In this document: positions 38,588 through 47,993 of the stretch, in pieces
Layout: each line of letters starts with the position of its first letter
Numbering within the stretch: position 1 is the first letter of the stretch
DNA from: Myxococcota bacterium
GTDB lineage: Bacteria > Myxococcota_A > Polyangia > Polyangiales > Polyangiaceae
Direction of reading: 5' to 3'
Length of the DNA: 64,000 nt
Assembly (NCBI GenBank): GCA_963169915.1
Contig: CAUJEM010000079.1
Coordinates: 85,036 to 149,035, forward strand
Made by a program: the position numbers and the translations under genes
The notes under the pieces: generated by a model
Database searches by the model: none
What the model was told of the DNA's origin: nothing
Seen by the model: the letters and a program-made list of their open reading frames with translations, nothing else

Positions 38588-41563
38588 TCACTGCAGCGGG
38601 AACGTGGGCCAGGGGCAGCTCGAGGTGACCTGGCACCCATCGAACGAGAGCTCTCGCGCCCCGCTCGCGACGTAGCGGCCCAGGATGTTCAAGAGGTACG
38701 TCCCTTGATCGAAGGGGCGCGAAGGCTCCGGAGACACGAAGCCGTGCTTACCCTTCGCGGAGATCATCGGGATGAGCAGCCCGGCGTGCGTCCCGTCGGC
38801 TCGCCGCTGCACGAGCCGCAGGGGCGGGTTCAGGTGGGGGACGTCGAAGCCGTCGTCCGCGCCGACGACCGAGGCAAAGTCCTCCACGTCCATGAGGACG
38901 GGCTCACCCTGGCCGTTGTGGTAGTGGCCGAGCCGCGAGGTGCCCTCGATGGTGTGGGTGTCGAGCAGCACTTGGTTCTGGGACTTGCCGTAGCGCGGGT
39001 CGTCCCGGCTCCAGCCCACGAAGCCCGCGGCGCGCGCGAGCCCGATCCCCGCAGCGACGGCCACCCCCGGGTCGCCGTTGGACGGCATCACCAGCACGCT
39101 GGTGCGCGGCGTCTCGCCGGTGGCGTAGGTGAAGGAGCGCGTGCCGTCCCAGTACGGGGCGAAATTCGCAGGATCAGCCGCGTCGAGGGCGATCTGTGAG
39201 AGCCCGAGGAAGCGCCGGAGATCCGGGGTGGCGCGCCGCTGCCCAAAGCCATCCGTCACCGCCACGAGCGGCGTCCCCGCCTCATAGAGGCGCCCGTCGA
39301 GCGTCACCTCCTCACCGAAGCTGGAGATCTCCACGTAGGGCGGCGCCTTGGGCACCTCACAGCCCTCGCGCTCGCGGGGCAGCGCGCCGCCAGGGTAGAC
39401 GCGCAGCGCGAGCTTGTCCCCCTCGTCGGACGGGACGGTGACCCGGAAGCTGCCGGAGGGCTGCACCACGGCGCAGCGCCACTCTCCCGTCATCGCGTTC
39501 GTCAGGACGACGGTGTCACCGGACGCTAGCGTCGGCAGCTCATGCACGCGCAGCGCGACGTCGCTGGTCTGGCCGCTGTTGACCCGCACCTTCAGCGCGC
39601 CGCCCTCTGCGAAGAAGAGCGGGCCGAGGGTGCGCAGCACCATCGCGTCCCGGATGCCGCTGAGCGTCGAGCGCGTGCCGATCTCGCTCAGGTTGCCCCC
39701 GGGGACGATGACGACCCCGACCTCCAGCGCCGGCTCTATCCCCGCGAGCAGACCCCCGGTGATCCCGCCGAGCGAGCCGCCGATCACGTTGAGCGGCGCG
39801 CTCCCGCCCACGTCGACCTGACCATCGCCATCGAAGTCGCCGGCGAGGCCCGGGCTCCCCGCGCCCGCGGGATCGAAGCTCCAGCGCCGCTGGCCGTCGA
39901 AGGACCGCAGCGTGCGCAGCACCTGCATGGAGTCCACCATGGTCTGCCGGACCATGTCCCGCGTGTGAAAGACGTAGGCGCTCCAGAAGTCGTCGCCGGA
40001 GTCCACGTTGCCGTCCGCCGTCCAGTCGAGCGCCCGACCGTCGAGGAGCGCGCTCCCGAGCCCCGCGAGCCCTGCGTCCTTGAACATGCCCCGCACGAGC
40101 TCGATCTGCGTCGCGGGCAGACCAACGCCGTGGCTGGGCCCGTTGATGCCGAGCGTGGCGATCCCGTAGCTGGCGAAGAGCCCCGCGAAGGGCAGCGCCT
40201 CGAACATGCTGCCCCCGTGCCCGTGGATGAACATCGCGACCGGCGCCGGTCCGCGACGCTGCTTGGGGACGAACATCCAGAACTGGACGTCCTCGGGACG
40301 CGGCGGCGCCTCCAGATCCCACACCTGCTCATAGAGCGGCAGCCGGTGGCCACTGGCGTCCTCGCGCGGGAAGAGCTGTGGCGACCGGATAGCGCCGGCG
40401 ACGAGAAAATCCACGTTCTGCATCGTGGCCTGGAAGATGCTCTTCTCCTCGTCGGACGAGCCGGTCAGCGAGAGCAGCTTGAGCGCCATCGGGACGAACT
40501 GGTCCATCTTGACCAGCTTCGTCCCAGCCGCGCCGGGGGTCGGCGCTCTGACGTCGGCCAGCGTGGCCAGCTCCGCCGGGAACTGCTTGCCGAGGGCGGA
40601 GAGGCGCCCTCGCTCGTAGAGGCCATCGCGGACGTCGCGGTAGTCCTGCGTGAGGTTCTGGGTGGTGAAGCTCCAGGTGAAGGCCACGTCCTCCAGGGTG
40701 AGCCCATGGCGCCCGAGGCAGCTCGGCAGCTCTCGGAGCGCCTGGGTCTGCCCGGCGTGGTTGATCCCGTCGAAGGGGGAGCGCACGGGCTCTCCGTCAG
40801 GAGACGCTAGGCGCCGGGTGAGCACGACCGCGTAGGTCGTCCCCTCCCGCATCGGCATGATGGGCTTGAGGATGAGCGAGCGGCTCTCTCGCTCGTAGAA
40901 ATCCATCAGCTCGGAGCCAGGCCGGCCATCGCGCGTGTTGGGGTGATCGAGCACGCCGTCCATGTCCGTGTCCTCGCCGGGATCGAGGACGCCGTTGGCG
41001 TTGAGGTCTTCCTCCACCTCCTCGAAGACGAGCGTCTGCAAGCCGTCTCGGGGGTCGGCCTCGAACAGGCTGGTCTGCGCCAAGACCTGGGGCCAGTTGC
41101 CCTGGCCCAAATCCAGCGGGATGGCCTCGCAGCGCCCCGGGGAGCCCGCGGTCACGTCGAGCACCAAGACGACGTCGTCGCTGAAGTCGAGGTTGTCACG
41201 CCGATGCCGCGCGTAGATGGGCTCCACGTCGATGGGCGCGTCGAAGCTGACGCTGATGGGCGCCAGCGTGCCCCAGCCCGAGAGCGCGTCGAGCTCACGG
41301 CGCGTGGCCCGCTCCCAGCGGGTAGTGCCGACCGCGACGCTGGCGTTCAGGCGCCGCCCGGTGGGCGAGGACGCGTCCTCCCGAGTCGCGAAGTCATTGG
41401 GGAGCGGGATCTCCGCGAAGGGCTGGTGGAAGACGTCGAAGCGCACGCTCGGGCCCTTCCCAGCAGGGGTGGGCCCGAGCGCGTCCGGGGGCTCGGACAT
41501 GCAGCCGCTGACGCCCAACAGCGCCACGAGCGCGAGAAAGGACCGGTGGAGCTTGGCAGACAT
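38588..41563 (-). CDS. large lipoprotein with alpha/beta-hydrolase domain (lipase-like)
   Basis: 991-aa exported lipoprotein (LALVALLGVSGC, lipobox V-S-G-C). The N-terminal about 300 residues resemble Ig-like or SbsA-type domains (APISVSFDAPIDVEPIY, VLVLDV, LILKPIMPMREGTTYAVVLTR) as in the N-terminal region of bacterial extracellular lipases. An alpha/beta-hydrolase domain follows, with MFIHGHGGSMFEALPFAGLF as oxyanion region and nucleophile elbow GGSLGG (S597). Three Asp-rich, EF-hand-like stretches (DLNANGVLDPGED-TDMDGVLD, DGNVDSGDDFW, DFDGDGQVDVGG) suggest Ca2+ binding. A carboxylic-ester substrate is likely but unproven. The ATG at 41563 is chosen because the signal peptide begins there. 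It leads an operon with the barrel protein and tpm. Confidence 0.82.
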   Translation of the reverse strand: MSAKLHRSFLALVALLGVSGCMSEPPDALGPTPAGKGPSVRFDVFHQPFAEIPLPNDFATREDASSPTGRRLNASVAVGTTRWERATRRELDALSGWGTLAPISVSFDAPIDVEPIYARHRRDNLDFSDDVVLVLDVTAGSPGRCEAIPLDLGQGNWPQVLAQTSLFEADPRDGLQTLVFEEVEEDLNANGVLDPGEDTDMDGVLDHPNTRDGRPGSELMDFYERESRSLILKPIMPMREGTTYAVVLTRRLASPDGEPVRSPFDGINHAGQTQALRELPSCLGRHGLTLEDVAFTWSFTTQNLTQDYRDVRDGLYERGRLSALGKQFPAELATLADVRAPTPGAAGTKLVKMDQFVPMALKLLSLTGSSDEEKSIFQATMQNVDFLVAGAIRSPQLFPREDASGHRLPLYEQVWDLEAPPRPEDVQFWMFVPKQRRGPAPVAMFIHGHGGSMFEALPFAGLFASYGIATLGINGPSHGVGLPATQIELVRGMFKDAGLAGLGSALLDGRALDWTADGNVDSGDDFWSAYVFHTRDMVRQTMVDSMQVLRTLRSFDGQRRWSFDPAGAGSPGLAGDFDGDGQVDVGGSAPLNVIGGSLGGITGGLLAGIEPALEVGVVIVPGGNLSEIGTRSTLSGIRDAMVLRTLGPLFFAEGGALKVRVNSGQTSDVALRVHELPTLASGDTVVLTNAMTGEWRCAVVQPSGSFRVTVPSDEGDKLALRVYPGGALPREREGCEVPKAPPYVEISSFGEEVTLDGRLYEAGTPLVAVTDGFGQRRATPDLRRFLGLSQIALDAADPANFAPYWDGTRSFTYATGETPRTSVLVMPSNGDPGVAVAAGIGLARAAGFVGWSRDDPRYGKSQNQVLLDTHTIEGTSRLGHYHNGQGEPVLMDVEDFASVVGADDGFDVPHLNPPLRLVQRRADGTHAGLLIPMISAKGKHGFVSPEPSRPFDQGTYLLNILGRYVASGARELSFDGCQVTSSCPWPTFPLQ

Positions 41564-41871
41564 CGCGGGCACGGTTGTACACCGAGGGCGCCCATCGACA
41601 CGAGCCAGGAACGCCACGCGCCGCGCTCTCGGGAGCGCACGCTGGGTCCCCCTCGGGCCTTGGCTCCGCGGTAGCGGTGGAGGGTGGCCCCGTAGGCCCT
41701 GGTGACGCCGCGCGCGCCAGCCCCCGTCCCCACGCCTCACCGCGCGTCCGCCCTCCCGCCTCCGCCCCCGCGCTCCCCCCTCACGGGCGCGACGGCGCCC
41801 TGCTCCTCATGGTGCGAGGGCCCACGGTGACCGCTTCACCCGCGCGCTCCGCGGGGGACCGAGGCGAGCCC
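41564..41871. other. 308-bp intergenic region upstream of the lipase-like lipoprotein gene
   Basis: Very GC- and CT-rich, between the MATE gene end and the lipoprotein gene start (both minus strand). It presumably holds the promoter of the lipoprotein-barrel-tpm operon, but I find no clear -35/-10 pair. Open frames crossing it are low-complexity and lack a start context. Confidence 0.5.
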
Positions 41872-43299
41872 TCAGATTCGAATGGTCTTCCAGTCACCAC
41901 GCCGAAACTTCCACGTCATCACGAGGGCCAGGGCGACAATGTAGGTGAGCGCCGCGCTCCAGATGCCCACCAGACCGAAGCCGGTCGTGATGCCCAGCAC
42001 CCAGGCGAGCGGCACCAGGCAGAGAAAGTGCAGAAAGAGCTCCGCGAGCATCACGAAGCGCGTGTTGCCCGCCCCGAACAGGGCCTGCGTGAGGATCATC
42101 GCGAGCGCGATGAGCGGCGTGGCCAGCCCCATCATCCGCATGGGGAGGCTCGCCGCCTCGAGCACCGCGGGGCTGCTCGTGACGAGCGACAGCAGGGGCC
42201 GCGTGAAGACGAGCCCCTCGAGCAGCCCCACCACGGCGAAGATCCCGAGCCCCAAGCGCACGCTGACCCAGCCGAAGCGCTCCGCCTTGTCGCCGTCTCC
42301 CGCGCCCAAGGACTGGCTGACGAGCGTGGCGGCGGAGGTCCCGAAGGCCAGGCACGCCGTGAACGTCAGCTTCAACACGCCGACGATCACCGTGGTGGCA
42401 GCGCTGTTGACGGCCTCCGCCCCCTCACCCAGGCCGCGCGCCGAGTGCTCCAGCGCGTCCAAGCGGCTGACGATGGTGCTGAAGAGGGCGAAGCCCGTCA
42501 TCACCGCGATGGTGGCGACGGCGCTGGGCCAGCTCAGCCCCACGATGTCCCGGACCAGCTTGCCGTCGACCTTGCGCAGCGAGAAGGGCTGGAAGCGGGC
42601 TCGGTACGGCTGACGCAGCGCCCAGCCGATCATGATGGCGAGCCCAATCCAGGTGGAGACGAAGCCCGCCAGCCCCGCCCCGGCGATGCCCATGCGCGGC
42701 GCCCCCCAGCGCCCGAAGATGAACATCATGCACAGCAAGACGTTGAAGGAGTTCATCACCACGGCGCTGACCAGGTGCACGTAGGTCTTGCCAATCCCGT
42801 CGAAGAAGCTCTTGAACGAGAAGGTCATCACCATGGAGGCGATGCCGAGCAGCCGCCAGTGGAGGTAGGCCTCCGCCGCCTCACGCGCCGCTGGCACCTT
42901 GATGAGGTGCTCCAGCAGGAACGGCAAGCTCAGGTAGCCGAGCAGGGTGAACAAGCAGCCCGCGACCAGGGCGAAGACCCAGGAGTTGACCAGCACGGCG
43001 CCCGCGTCGTGCTCCTTGCCCTCCGCGAAGCGCCGCGCGGCAATGGCCTGGGTCCCCACCGAGATGGCGCTCAGGGAGCCGCCGAACAGCCAGAGCAAGA
43101 TGAGCGACGGGAAGAGCGCCGCCTGCGCGTTGCTGGACTCTGGCTGCGGCAGCCAGGAGAAAAACACGATGTCGATCTCATTGACGATGCTCTGGCTCAG
43201 CATCGCCGCGACGGTGGGGAGCGCCAGCCGCAAGACCACCGCGTAGGGGTTGCCTTGCGTGACGACGGGGCTGGCGCTGGTGGCGGGGGCTACGTCCAT
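41872..43299 (-). CDS. MATE family efflux transporter
   Basis: 475-aa inner-membrane antiporter with about 12 helices in two homologous halves; MATE proteins export drugs, toxic metabolites or cations with Na+ or H+. Family segments: VVLRLALPTVAAMLSQSIVN, EIDIVFFSWL, GGSLSAISVGTQAIAARRFA, AGAGLAGFVSTWIG, LAFGTSAATLVSQSLGAGDG and LTQALFGAGNTRFVM. The substrate is not predictable. Start is the ATG at 43299. It is flanked by same-strand genes, 95 bp after pirin and 308 bp before the lipase-like gene, and is probably its own unit. Confidence 0.94.
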   Translation of the reverse strand: MDVAPATSASPVVTQGNPYAVVLRLALPTVAAMLSQSIVNEIDIVFFSWLPQPESSNAQAALFPSLILLWLFGGSLSAISVGTQAIAARRFAEGKEHDAGAVLVNSWVFALVAGCLFTLLGYLSLPFLLEHLIKVPAAREAAEAYLHWRLLGIASMVMTFSFKSFFDGIGKTYVHLVSAVVMNSFNVLLCMMFIFGRWGAPRMGIAGAGLAGFVSTWIGLAIMIGWALRQPYRARFQPFSLRKVDGKLVRDIVGLSWPSAVATIAVMTGFALFSTIVSRLDALEHSARGLGEGAEAVNSAATTVIVGVLKLTFTACLAFGTSAATLVSQSLGAGDGDKAERFGWVSVRLGLGIFAVVGLLEGLVFTRPLLSLVTSSPAVLEAASLPMRMMGLATPLIALAMILTQALFGAGNTRFVMLAELFLHFLCLVPLAWVLGITTGFGLVGIWSAALTYIVALALVMTWKFRRGDWKTIRI

Positions 43300-43394
43300 G
43301 GGGCGGCGCCCGGTCTAGCTCAGGTTCTCCGCCCGACCAATTAAGCTAGCGTGCGCCGGATCGGTCCCCCACGGCCAGAGCACGCGCGACGCGC

Positions 43395-44288
43395 TCAGTG
43401 GAGGCGCGCGGTGCGCGTGATCTCACCCATCTTGCCCGAGCGGTAGTCCAGCACCGCTTGCTCCAGCTCTTCTCGGGTGTTCATCACGAAGGGGCCGTAG
43501 TGGGCGACTGGCTCCTCGATGGGAGCCCCGGCCAGGAGCAGCAGCCGGGCCGTGCTGGAGCCCCCCCGGAGCCTCAGCGTGGCGCCGTCGCCGAGCAGCG
43601 CGAGCTGCCCCTCCCGGACGCGCTGCCCGCGCTCGCCGACCAGCGCCTCCCCCTGGAAGACGTACACGACGGCGCGGTGGCCGGGCGGCACGGGCAGCCG
43701 CAGGTCGGCGCCCGGCTCCAGGGTCCAGTCCTGGAAGACGACCGGCGTATGGGTGTCGATCACCGCCTTGGCGCCGAGCGCCTCTCCGGCGATGACGCTC
43801 ACCCGCGCGAGCCCGTCCGCGGACGTCGCCTTGGGGATCCGCGAGGCCTCGATGCCCTGGTAGCGCGGCTGCGTCAGCTTCAGCCGCGCGGGCAGGTTGA
43901 TCCAAATTTGGAAGCCGTGCACCTTGCCGCCCTCGCGCTGGATCCGGCGTGAGGGCATCTCCGAGTGGACGACGCCGCCCCCCGCCGTCATCCACTGCAC
44001 GTCTCCGGGCCGGAGCAGGCCGTGGTGGCCCGCAGAGTCCTCGTGCTCGAACTCACCCTCGAGCAGGTACGTCACGGTCTCGAAGCCTCGGTGCGGGTGA
44101 TCGGGGGCGCCCACCGCCTCTCCGGGCGCGTACTCTACCGGCCCCATCTCATCGATGAGCAGGATGGGATCGACCAAGCGCAGGCCCGCGGTGGGGACGG
44201 GCCGACGAACGAGGAAGCCAGCACCTTCACGCTGGGTGTGCGCGTCCACGACGCGAGAGACTTCACGGGAGGTGTCGGGCTGGGTCAT
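43395..44288 (-). CDS. pirin family protein (bicupin)
   Basis: 297-aa cytosolic bicupin. The N-terminal cupin carries the metal-binding motif DHPHRGFETVTYLLEGEFEHED followed by GDVQWMTAGGGVVHSEMP, both diagnostic of pirins. The C-terminal cupin includes PVPPGHRAVVYVFQGEALVG. Some pirins act as Fe-dependent quercetinases, others as redox-sensing regulators; the sequence does not tell which. The ATG at 44288 fits the family start; the upstream open stretch is Arg/Trp-rich and unlike coding sequence. It follows the tandem kinase gene by 162 bp with a strong hairpin between. Confidence 0.95.
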   Translation of the reverse strand: MTQPDTSREVSRVVDAHTQREGAGFLVRRPVPTAGLRLVDPILLIDEMGPVEYAPGEAVGAPDHPHRGFETVTYLLEGEFEHEDSAGHHGLLRPGDVQWMTAGGGVVHSEMPSRRIQREGGKVHGFQIWINLPARLKLTQPRYQGIEASRIPKATSADGLARVSVIAGEALGAKAVIDTHTPVVFQDWTLEPGADLRLPVPPGHRAVVYVFQGEALVGERGQRVREGQLALLGDGATLRLRGGSSTARLLLLAGAPIEEPVAHYGPFVMNTREELEQAVLDYRSGKMGEITRTARLH

Positions 44289-44397
44289 GGGGGCTCCTTC
44301 GGTGCCCCAGCAGCCTAAGACCTCACGGCGACGCCACCACCGCCAGCGCCGGCAACGCTGTGTTGCTCCCCGGCGGACGACTCCGCTCGGCACGGCG

Positions 44398-44425
44398 CGC
44401 CGCGCTCCCACCGGGGAGCGCGGCG
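44398..44425 (-). terminator. 12-bp stem hairpin between the tandem kinase and pirin genes
   Basis: CGCCGCGCTCCC (44398-44409) and GGGAGCGCGGCG (44414-44425) are perfectly complementary with a 4-nt loop. It sits 26 bp past the kinase stop (44451, minus strand). No T-run, so either a weak intrinsic terminator or an RNA-stabilising stem. Confidence 0.5.
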
Positions 44426-44450
44426 TCCCCGCCGCGCGTGCGAGCGAGCC

Positions 44451-47249
44451 TCAGCGGCGCGCCACCTGCGACGGCCCCGCGTACAGACGGATGAGGCTGC
44501 GCGCGTCTTGGTTGCTGGGCTCGGTCGTGAGCAGCCGCTGAAGGGTCGCGACGGCCTCCTTGGGTTGGCCCACCGCGCGCTGCATCCGCGCGAGGTGGAG
44601 CTGCGCCTCGGCGCCCTTGTCGATGGCCGCCCACTGCCTCGCCACTCGCGCCGCCTCACCCCAGGCGCGCATCTGCGCCGCCGTCTCGCTCCAGGTCTTG
44701 AGCACCACGGGATCATTGCGGTGATTGCGCCCGAGCTTGCGGATCTGGTTGAAGCCCTTGATGCGCTGTCCCTTCTCGATGAGCGCGTGCGCCTCCGCGA
44801 GCTGCGCCTCCAGCGGGCTCGTCGGCGCGGCCGCGGCCTGCTCCTGCGCGGGGGCAGCCGGAGCCGCCGCGGGGGCCTCGGCGAGCTGACCTTGGGGCCC
44901 GAGCTCGTCGCTCGCCTCGTCATCGCCCAGGTCCGCGCCGTCCTCGGCCGCAGGCGCCGCAGGAGCGGCCACGGCGAGGGCCGGCGCTGCGGGCGCGGCG
45001 CCCTCCTCGGGCGCGACGCCCGCGCCCTCGCCCGGCTGCTGATCGGTCGGGCCCTCTCCCTCGTCGCCGACGACGGTCGTCCCTTCGTCCACGGCGGCCA
45101 GCGCCTCGCTCGTCTCCTCTGCCGGTGCGGCGGCGGGGGGCGCGCCGCGCAGCTGCTGGACGAGCGCGCTGGCGCGCTCGCGCAGGGCCGGACGGCTCAC
45201 CCCCAGGCCGACCGCGCCGACCGCGAGGCCGAGCGTGACGATGACGCCGGCGTAGAGGAAGGCCTGACGGCGGGCGTGACGCGGCCTCGGCGCCTCGAGG
45301 GCCGACGTGAGCGCCGCGCCGAGCTCTTCGGCGCTCTGCTGACGGTCTTCGGGCTGGGGCTCGAGGGCGCGGGAAACGATCTTGTCGAACATGGTGGGGA
45401 TACCTCTCTCTGGTGAACGTCGCGCGACAGGCTGAGGAGCCCGGTGGCTCTTCGCATCGAGCAGCGCGACGATGCTCGACTCCTCGAAGGGCAGGGTCCC
45501 GGTGACGCCCTCGTAGAGGACGACCCCGAGCGAGTAGACATCGGCGCGCGGATCGAGCGGCGCCCCGCGCGTCGCCTCGGGCGCGGCGTAGGCCGGCGTC
45601 CCGACGAGCTGCAGCGCCTCCTCATCGGCGGCGGGCGGTGCGGCGCTAGCTCCGGACAAGCCGAAGTCGAGCAGCTTGACGCAGCCGCTGCGCGTCAGCA
45701 TCAGGTTCGCCGGCTTGATGTCGCGGTGGATCACGCCGGCCCCGTGCGCGGCCGTGAGCGCCGCGCACACCTGCACCCCCAGGCGCGCCGCCTCTCGCCA
45801 GTCCAGCTTGCCCACGCGGGCCAGGCGCACCTCCATGGTCTCGCCGTCGAGCAGCTCCATCGCGAGGAAGGGGCGCCCGTCCGCCGCGATCCCAAAATCC
45901 GTCACGCGGACGACGTTCTCGTGCTCGATGGCGGCGATGGCGCGCGCCTCCTGCTTGAAGCGCTCCACCTGCGCCTGGCTCCCCACGTGCTCGGCCGAGA
46001 GCAGCTTCACGGCGAGCTTACGGTTCAAGTCGACGTGCTCGGCCAGGTAGACGACGCCGCTCGCGCCGCGCCCCAGCTCGCGCAGCAAGCGGTAGCGGGT
46101 GCCTTCGAGGAGCGCCTCCGGCAGCTCCGCGTCCAAGGGCGGCGGCGACGGCGGCGGCGTCGTCGGCGCCACGCGCGCCGGGGTGAGCTTGCGCGCCGCG
46201 GCGATGAGGCGCTGGAACTCCGCGCGCGAGCGCGCCGGCTCGGCGGGGTAGAGGCGCCCCATCAGGTGCTGGATCCGGGCGCGGACCCCGCGCTCGCCAT
46301 CCGCCAGGCTCGGCGCCGTCTTGAGCAGCTCGATGAGGTCCTGAGCCGCCGCGCGCGCCGAGGCGTAGCGGTCCTCCACGCGCGTCGCGGTCAGCTTGCC
46401 GATGATGCCATCGAGCGACCACGAGCAGCCGAGCGTCGACGCGAGCGGCTCCGGGTGGCGCTCCCCCGCGCCCACCGCCGCCATGTGCTCGGCGGCCTCC
46501 CCCGACAGGAAGCGGCGCCCGGCGCAGAGCTCCCACAGCATGATGCCCACGGCGTAGAGGTCCGCGGGGACGCCGCCCGGCGTCTCGTTGGCGACCTCCG
46601 GGGCGACGTAGCCGGGCTTGGCGTAGACGATGCCGGCGACGGTGTGGCAGCGCCTGTTCTCCCCCTTGGCCGTCCCAAAATCGATGACCTTCAGCTCGCC
46701 GCTGTAGCCCACCATGACGTTCTGCGGCGAGAGATCACGGTGGACGATCTCGAGCGGGCGCCCCGTCGCGTCGGTCCGCTCGTGGACGTGACTGAGCGCC
46801 TCGCACAGGCTCACGCCCATCGCCACGGCGTCAGCCCAGTCGATCTTCAGGCCGAGCTGAGACGCCCGCTGCCGCACCTCGCCCAGGTTGCGCCCCTCGA
46901 TGTGCTCGACCACCACGTAGGGCTTGTCCTCGTGGTCCGTCGCGGCCTCGAGGATCTGAGCGACCCCAGGGTGGTGGAGCTGGGACTGGATCCGCGCCTC
47001 GTCGAGGAAGCGCGCCAAAAATGATCGATCCTCCAGGTGCTCTTTACGGATGAGCTTCACCACGCAGGCTCGCTCGGCCCCCTCGATGCCACCCGCCGTG
47101 GCGAGGTAGACCTCCCCCATGCCACCGCGCGCGATCTGGCGGAGTAAGGTCAGGCGGCCAAAGCGCCGAGGCAGCACCTCACCGGCCTCGAAACAAGATG
47201 AATTCTCTTTTAGTTTCGAGCTCTTGGCACTTGTTTCGGCGGAGGACAT
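44451..47249 (-). CDS. membrane Ser/Thr protein kinase with two tandem kinase domains
   Basis: 932-aa protein. Kinase domain 1 (about 30-310) has a P-loop ARGGMGEVYL, Lys65 (CVVK), catalytic HRDLSPQN (D172) and DFG (D190). Kinase domain 2 (about 383-655) has GRGASGVVYL, Lys415 (AVK), HRDIKPAN (D510) and DFG (D528). Both sets are complete, so both may be active; domain 1 has Ser in place of the usual Lys in the catalytic loop, a common myxobacterial variant. One membrane helix follows (about 664-684), then a long Ala/Pro/Glu-rich linker and a C-terminal about 120-residue helical region with TPR-like repeats (VARQWAAIDKGAEAQLHLARM). Two cytoplasmic kinases with a periplasmic sensor is the likely topology. 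I chose the ATG at 47249 rather than longer Arg-rich extensions. Confidence 0.9.
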   Translation of the reverse strand: MSSAETSAKSSKLKENSSCFEAGEVLPRRFGRLTLLRQIARGGMGEVYLATAGGIEGAERACVVKLIRKEHLEDRSFLARFLDEARIQSQLHHPGVAQILEAATDHEDKPYVVVEHIEGRNLGEVRQRASQLGLKIDWADAVAMGVSLCEALSHVHERTDATGRPLEIVHRDLSPQNVMVGYSGELKVIDFGTAKGENRRCHTVAGIVYAKPGYVAPEVANETPGGVPADLYAVGIMLWELCAGRRFLSGEAAEHMAAVGAGERHPEPLASTLGCSWSLDGIIGKLTATRVEDRYASARAAAQDLIELLKTAPSLADGERGVRARIQHLMGRLYPAEPARSRAEFQRLIAAARKLTPARVAPTTPPPSPPPLDAELPEALLEGTRYRLLRELGRGASGVVYLAEHVDLNRKLAVKLLSAEHVGSQAQVERFKQEARAIAAIEHENVVRVTDFGIAADGRPFLAMELLDGETMEVRLARVGKLDWREAARLGVQVCAALTAAHGAGVIHRDIKPANLMLTRSGCVKLLDFGLSGASAAPPAADEEALQLVGTPAYAAPEATRGAPLDPRADVYSLGVVLYEGVTGTLPFEESSIVALLDAKSHRAPQPVARRSPERGIPTMFDKIVSRALEPQPEDRQQSAEELGAALTSALEAPRPRHARRQAFLYAGVIVTLGLAVGAVGLGVSRPALRERASALVQQLRGAPPAAAPAEETSEALAAVDEGTTVVGDEGEGPTDQQPGEGAGVAPEEGAAPAAPALAVAAPAAPAAEDGADLGDDEASDELGPQGQLAEAPAAAPAAPAQEQAAAAPTSPLEAQLAEAHALIEKGQRIKGFNQIRKLGRNHRNDPVVLKTWSETAAQMRAWGEAARVARQWAAIDKGAEAQLHLARMQRAVGQPKEAVATLQRLLTTEPSNQDARSLIRLYAGPSQVARR

Positions 47250-47392
47250 GAGCCGAGCTTGCCCATGTAGGTTCACGTAGGCAAAGAAAGTGGCGAGCCG
47301 CTGCCTCCGGGCTCGCTCTCGGGAATGGAGGGCGGGCTCGCGGGTTAGGTGCGTAACGGCTCGTGGACGGCTATGCTGCGGGCCTCCGCTCG

Positions 47393-47809
47393 ATGCGCTC
47401 CTCCTCGTCCCTCTCGGCTTGGCTGCTCCTGCGCGGCCCTCAGCTGCTCGCGCTGGTGGTCGCGCTGGGCGCGCTGCTCGTGCCGGGTCGTGCGCTGGCG
47501 TGGGCGCCCATGTGCGATGAAGACGCACAGTCCATCGAGGCGCCCGTCCCGCTGAGGCTCGCTGACGACAGCGCCATTCGCCCGGGGAAGGGCTGTGACT
47601 CGGCGCGGGAGAAGGCGAGCATCGCCCCGCTCGCGCCGGAGTCTCAGCATCACCACCTGGCGGCGGCGCCCGGCATCCTCCGAGCGCTGCCGGTGCAATT
47701 CGTTCTCCCGAAGATCCCAGGGCTGGAGCACGTCCCCATCCGAGCGCCCGCTCGTGACGGCGCGCGGGCGGCCTGCCTGCGTCCCCCGTTCCGCCCTCCG
47801 CTGGGCTAG
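47393..47809 (+). CDS. small exported protein of unknown function
   Basis: 138 aa with a good signal peptide (LLALVVALGALLVPGRALA) followed by WAPMCDEDAQSIEAPV. Third codon positions are strongly G/C, as expected for real genes here. The mature part holds a short His-rich piece (QHHHLA) and ends in an Arg/Pro-rich segment. No family recognised. It diverges from the tandem-kinase gene (143-bp shared upstream region) and precedes the triple DsbA-like gene by 184 bp, so it could belong with either. Confidence 0.6.
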   Translation: MRSSSSLSAWLLLRGPQLLALVVALGALLVPGRALAWAPMCDEDAQSIEAPVPLRLADDSAIRPGKGCDSAREKASIAPLAPESQHHHLAAAPGILRALPVQFVLPKIPGLEHVPIRAPARDGARAACLRPPFRPPLG

Positions 47810-47993
47810 AGAGCGCCTACGCTCGCTCCACCCTGGGCGGGTCGGAGCCTCCTTCATCCATCAACCCCTGCGAAGGGCGCCGCTGGCGCCGCGCTGGGCT
47901 GCCCTCGCACCTCCTGGGCCCACATGGACCTCGGTGGCTGTTTTACGGCGCTCTCGAGCGCCCCTCTCTCATCACTGCTTGGAGAATCATCAA

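Noticed and set aside
41575..43344. 589-codon plus-strand frame over the MATE gene
   Set aside because: Low-complexity Glu/His/Arg/Gln sequence antisense to a clear membrane transporter.
45444..47024. 526-codon plus-strand frame over the tandem kinase
   Set aside because: Antisense shadow of conserved kinase domains.
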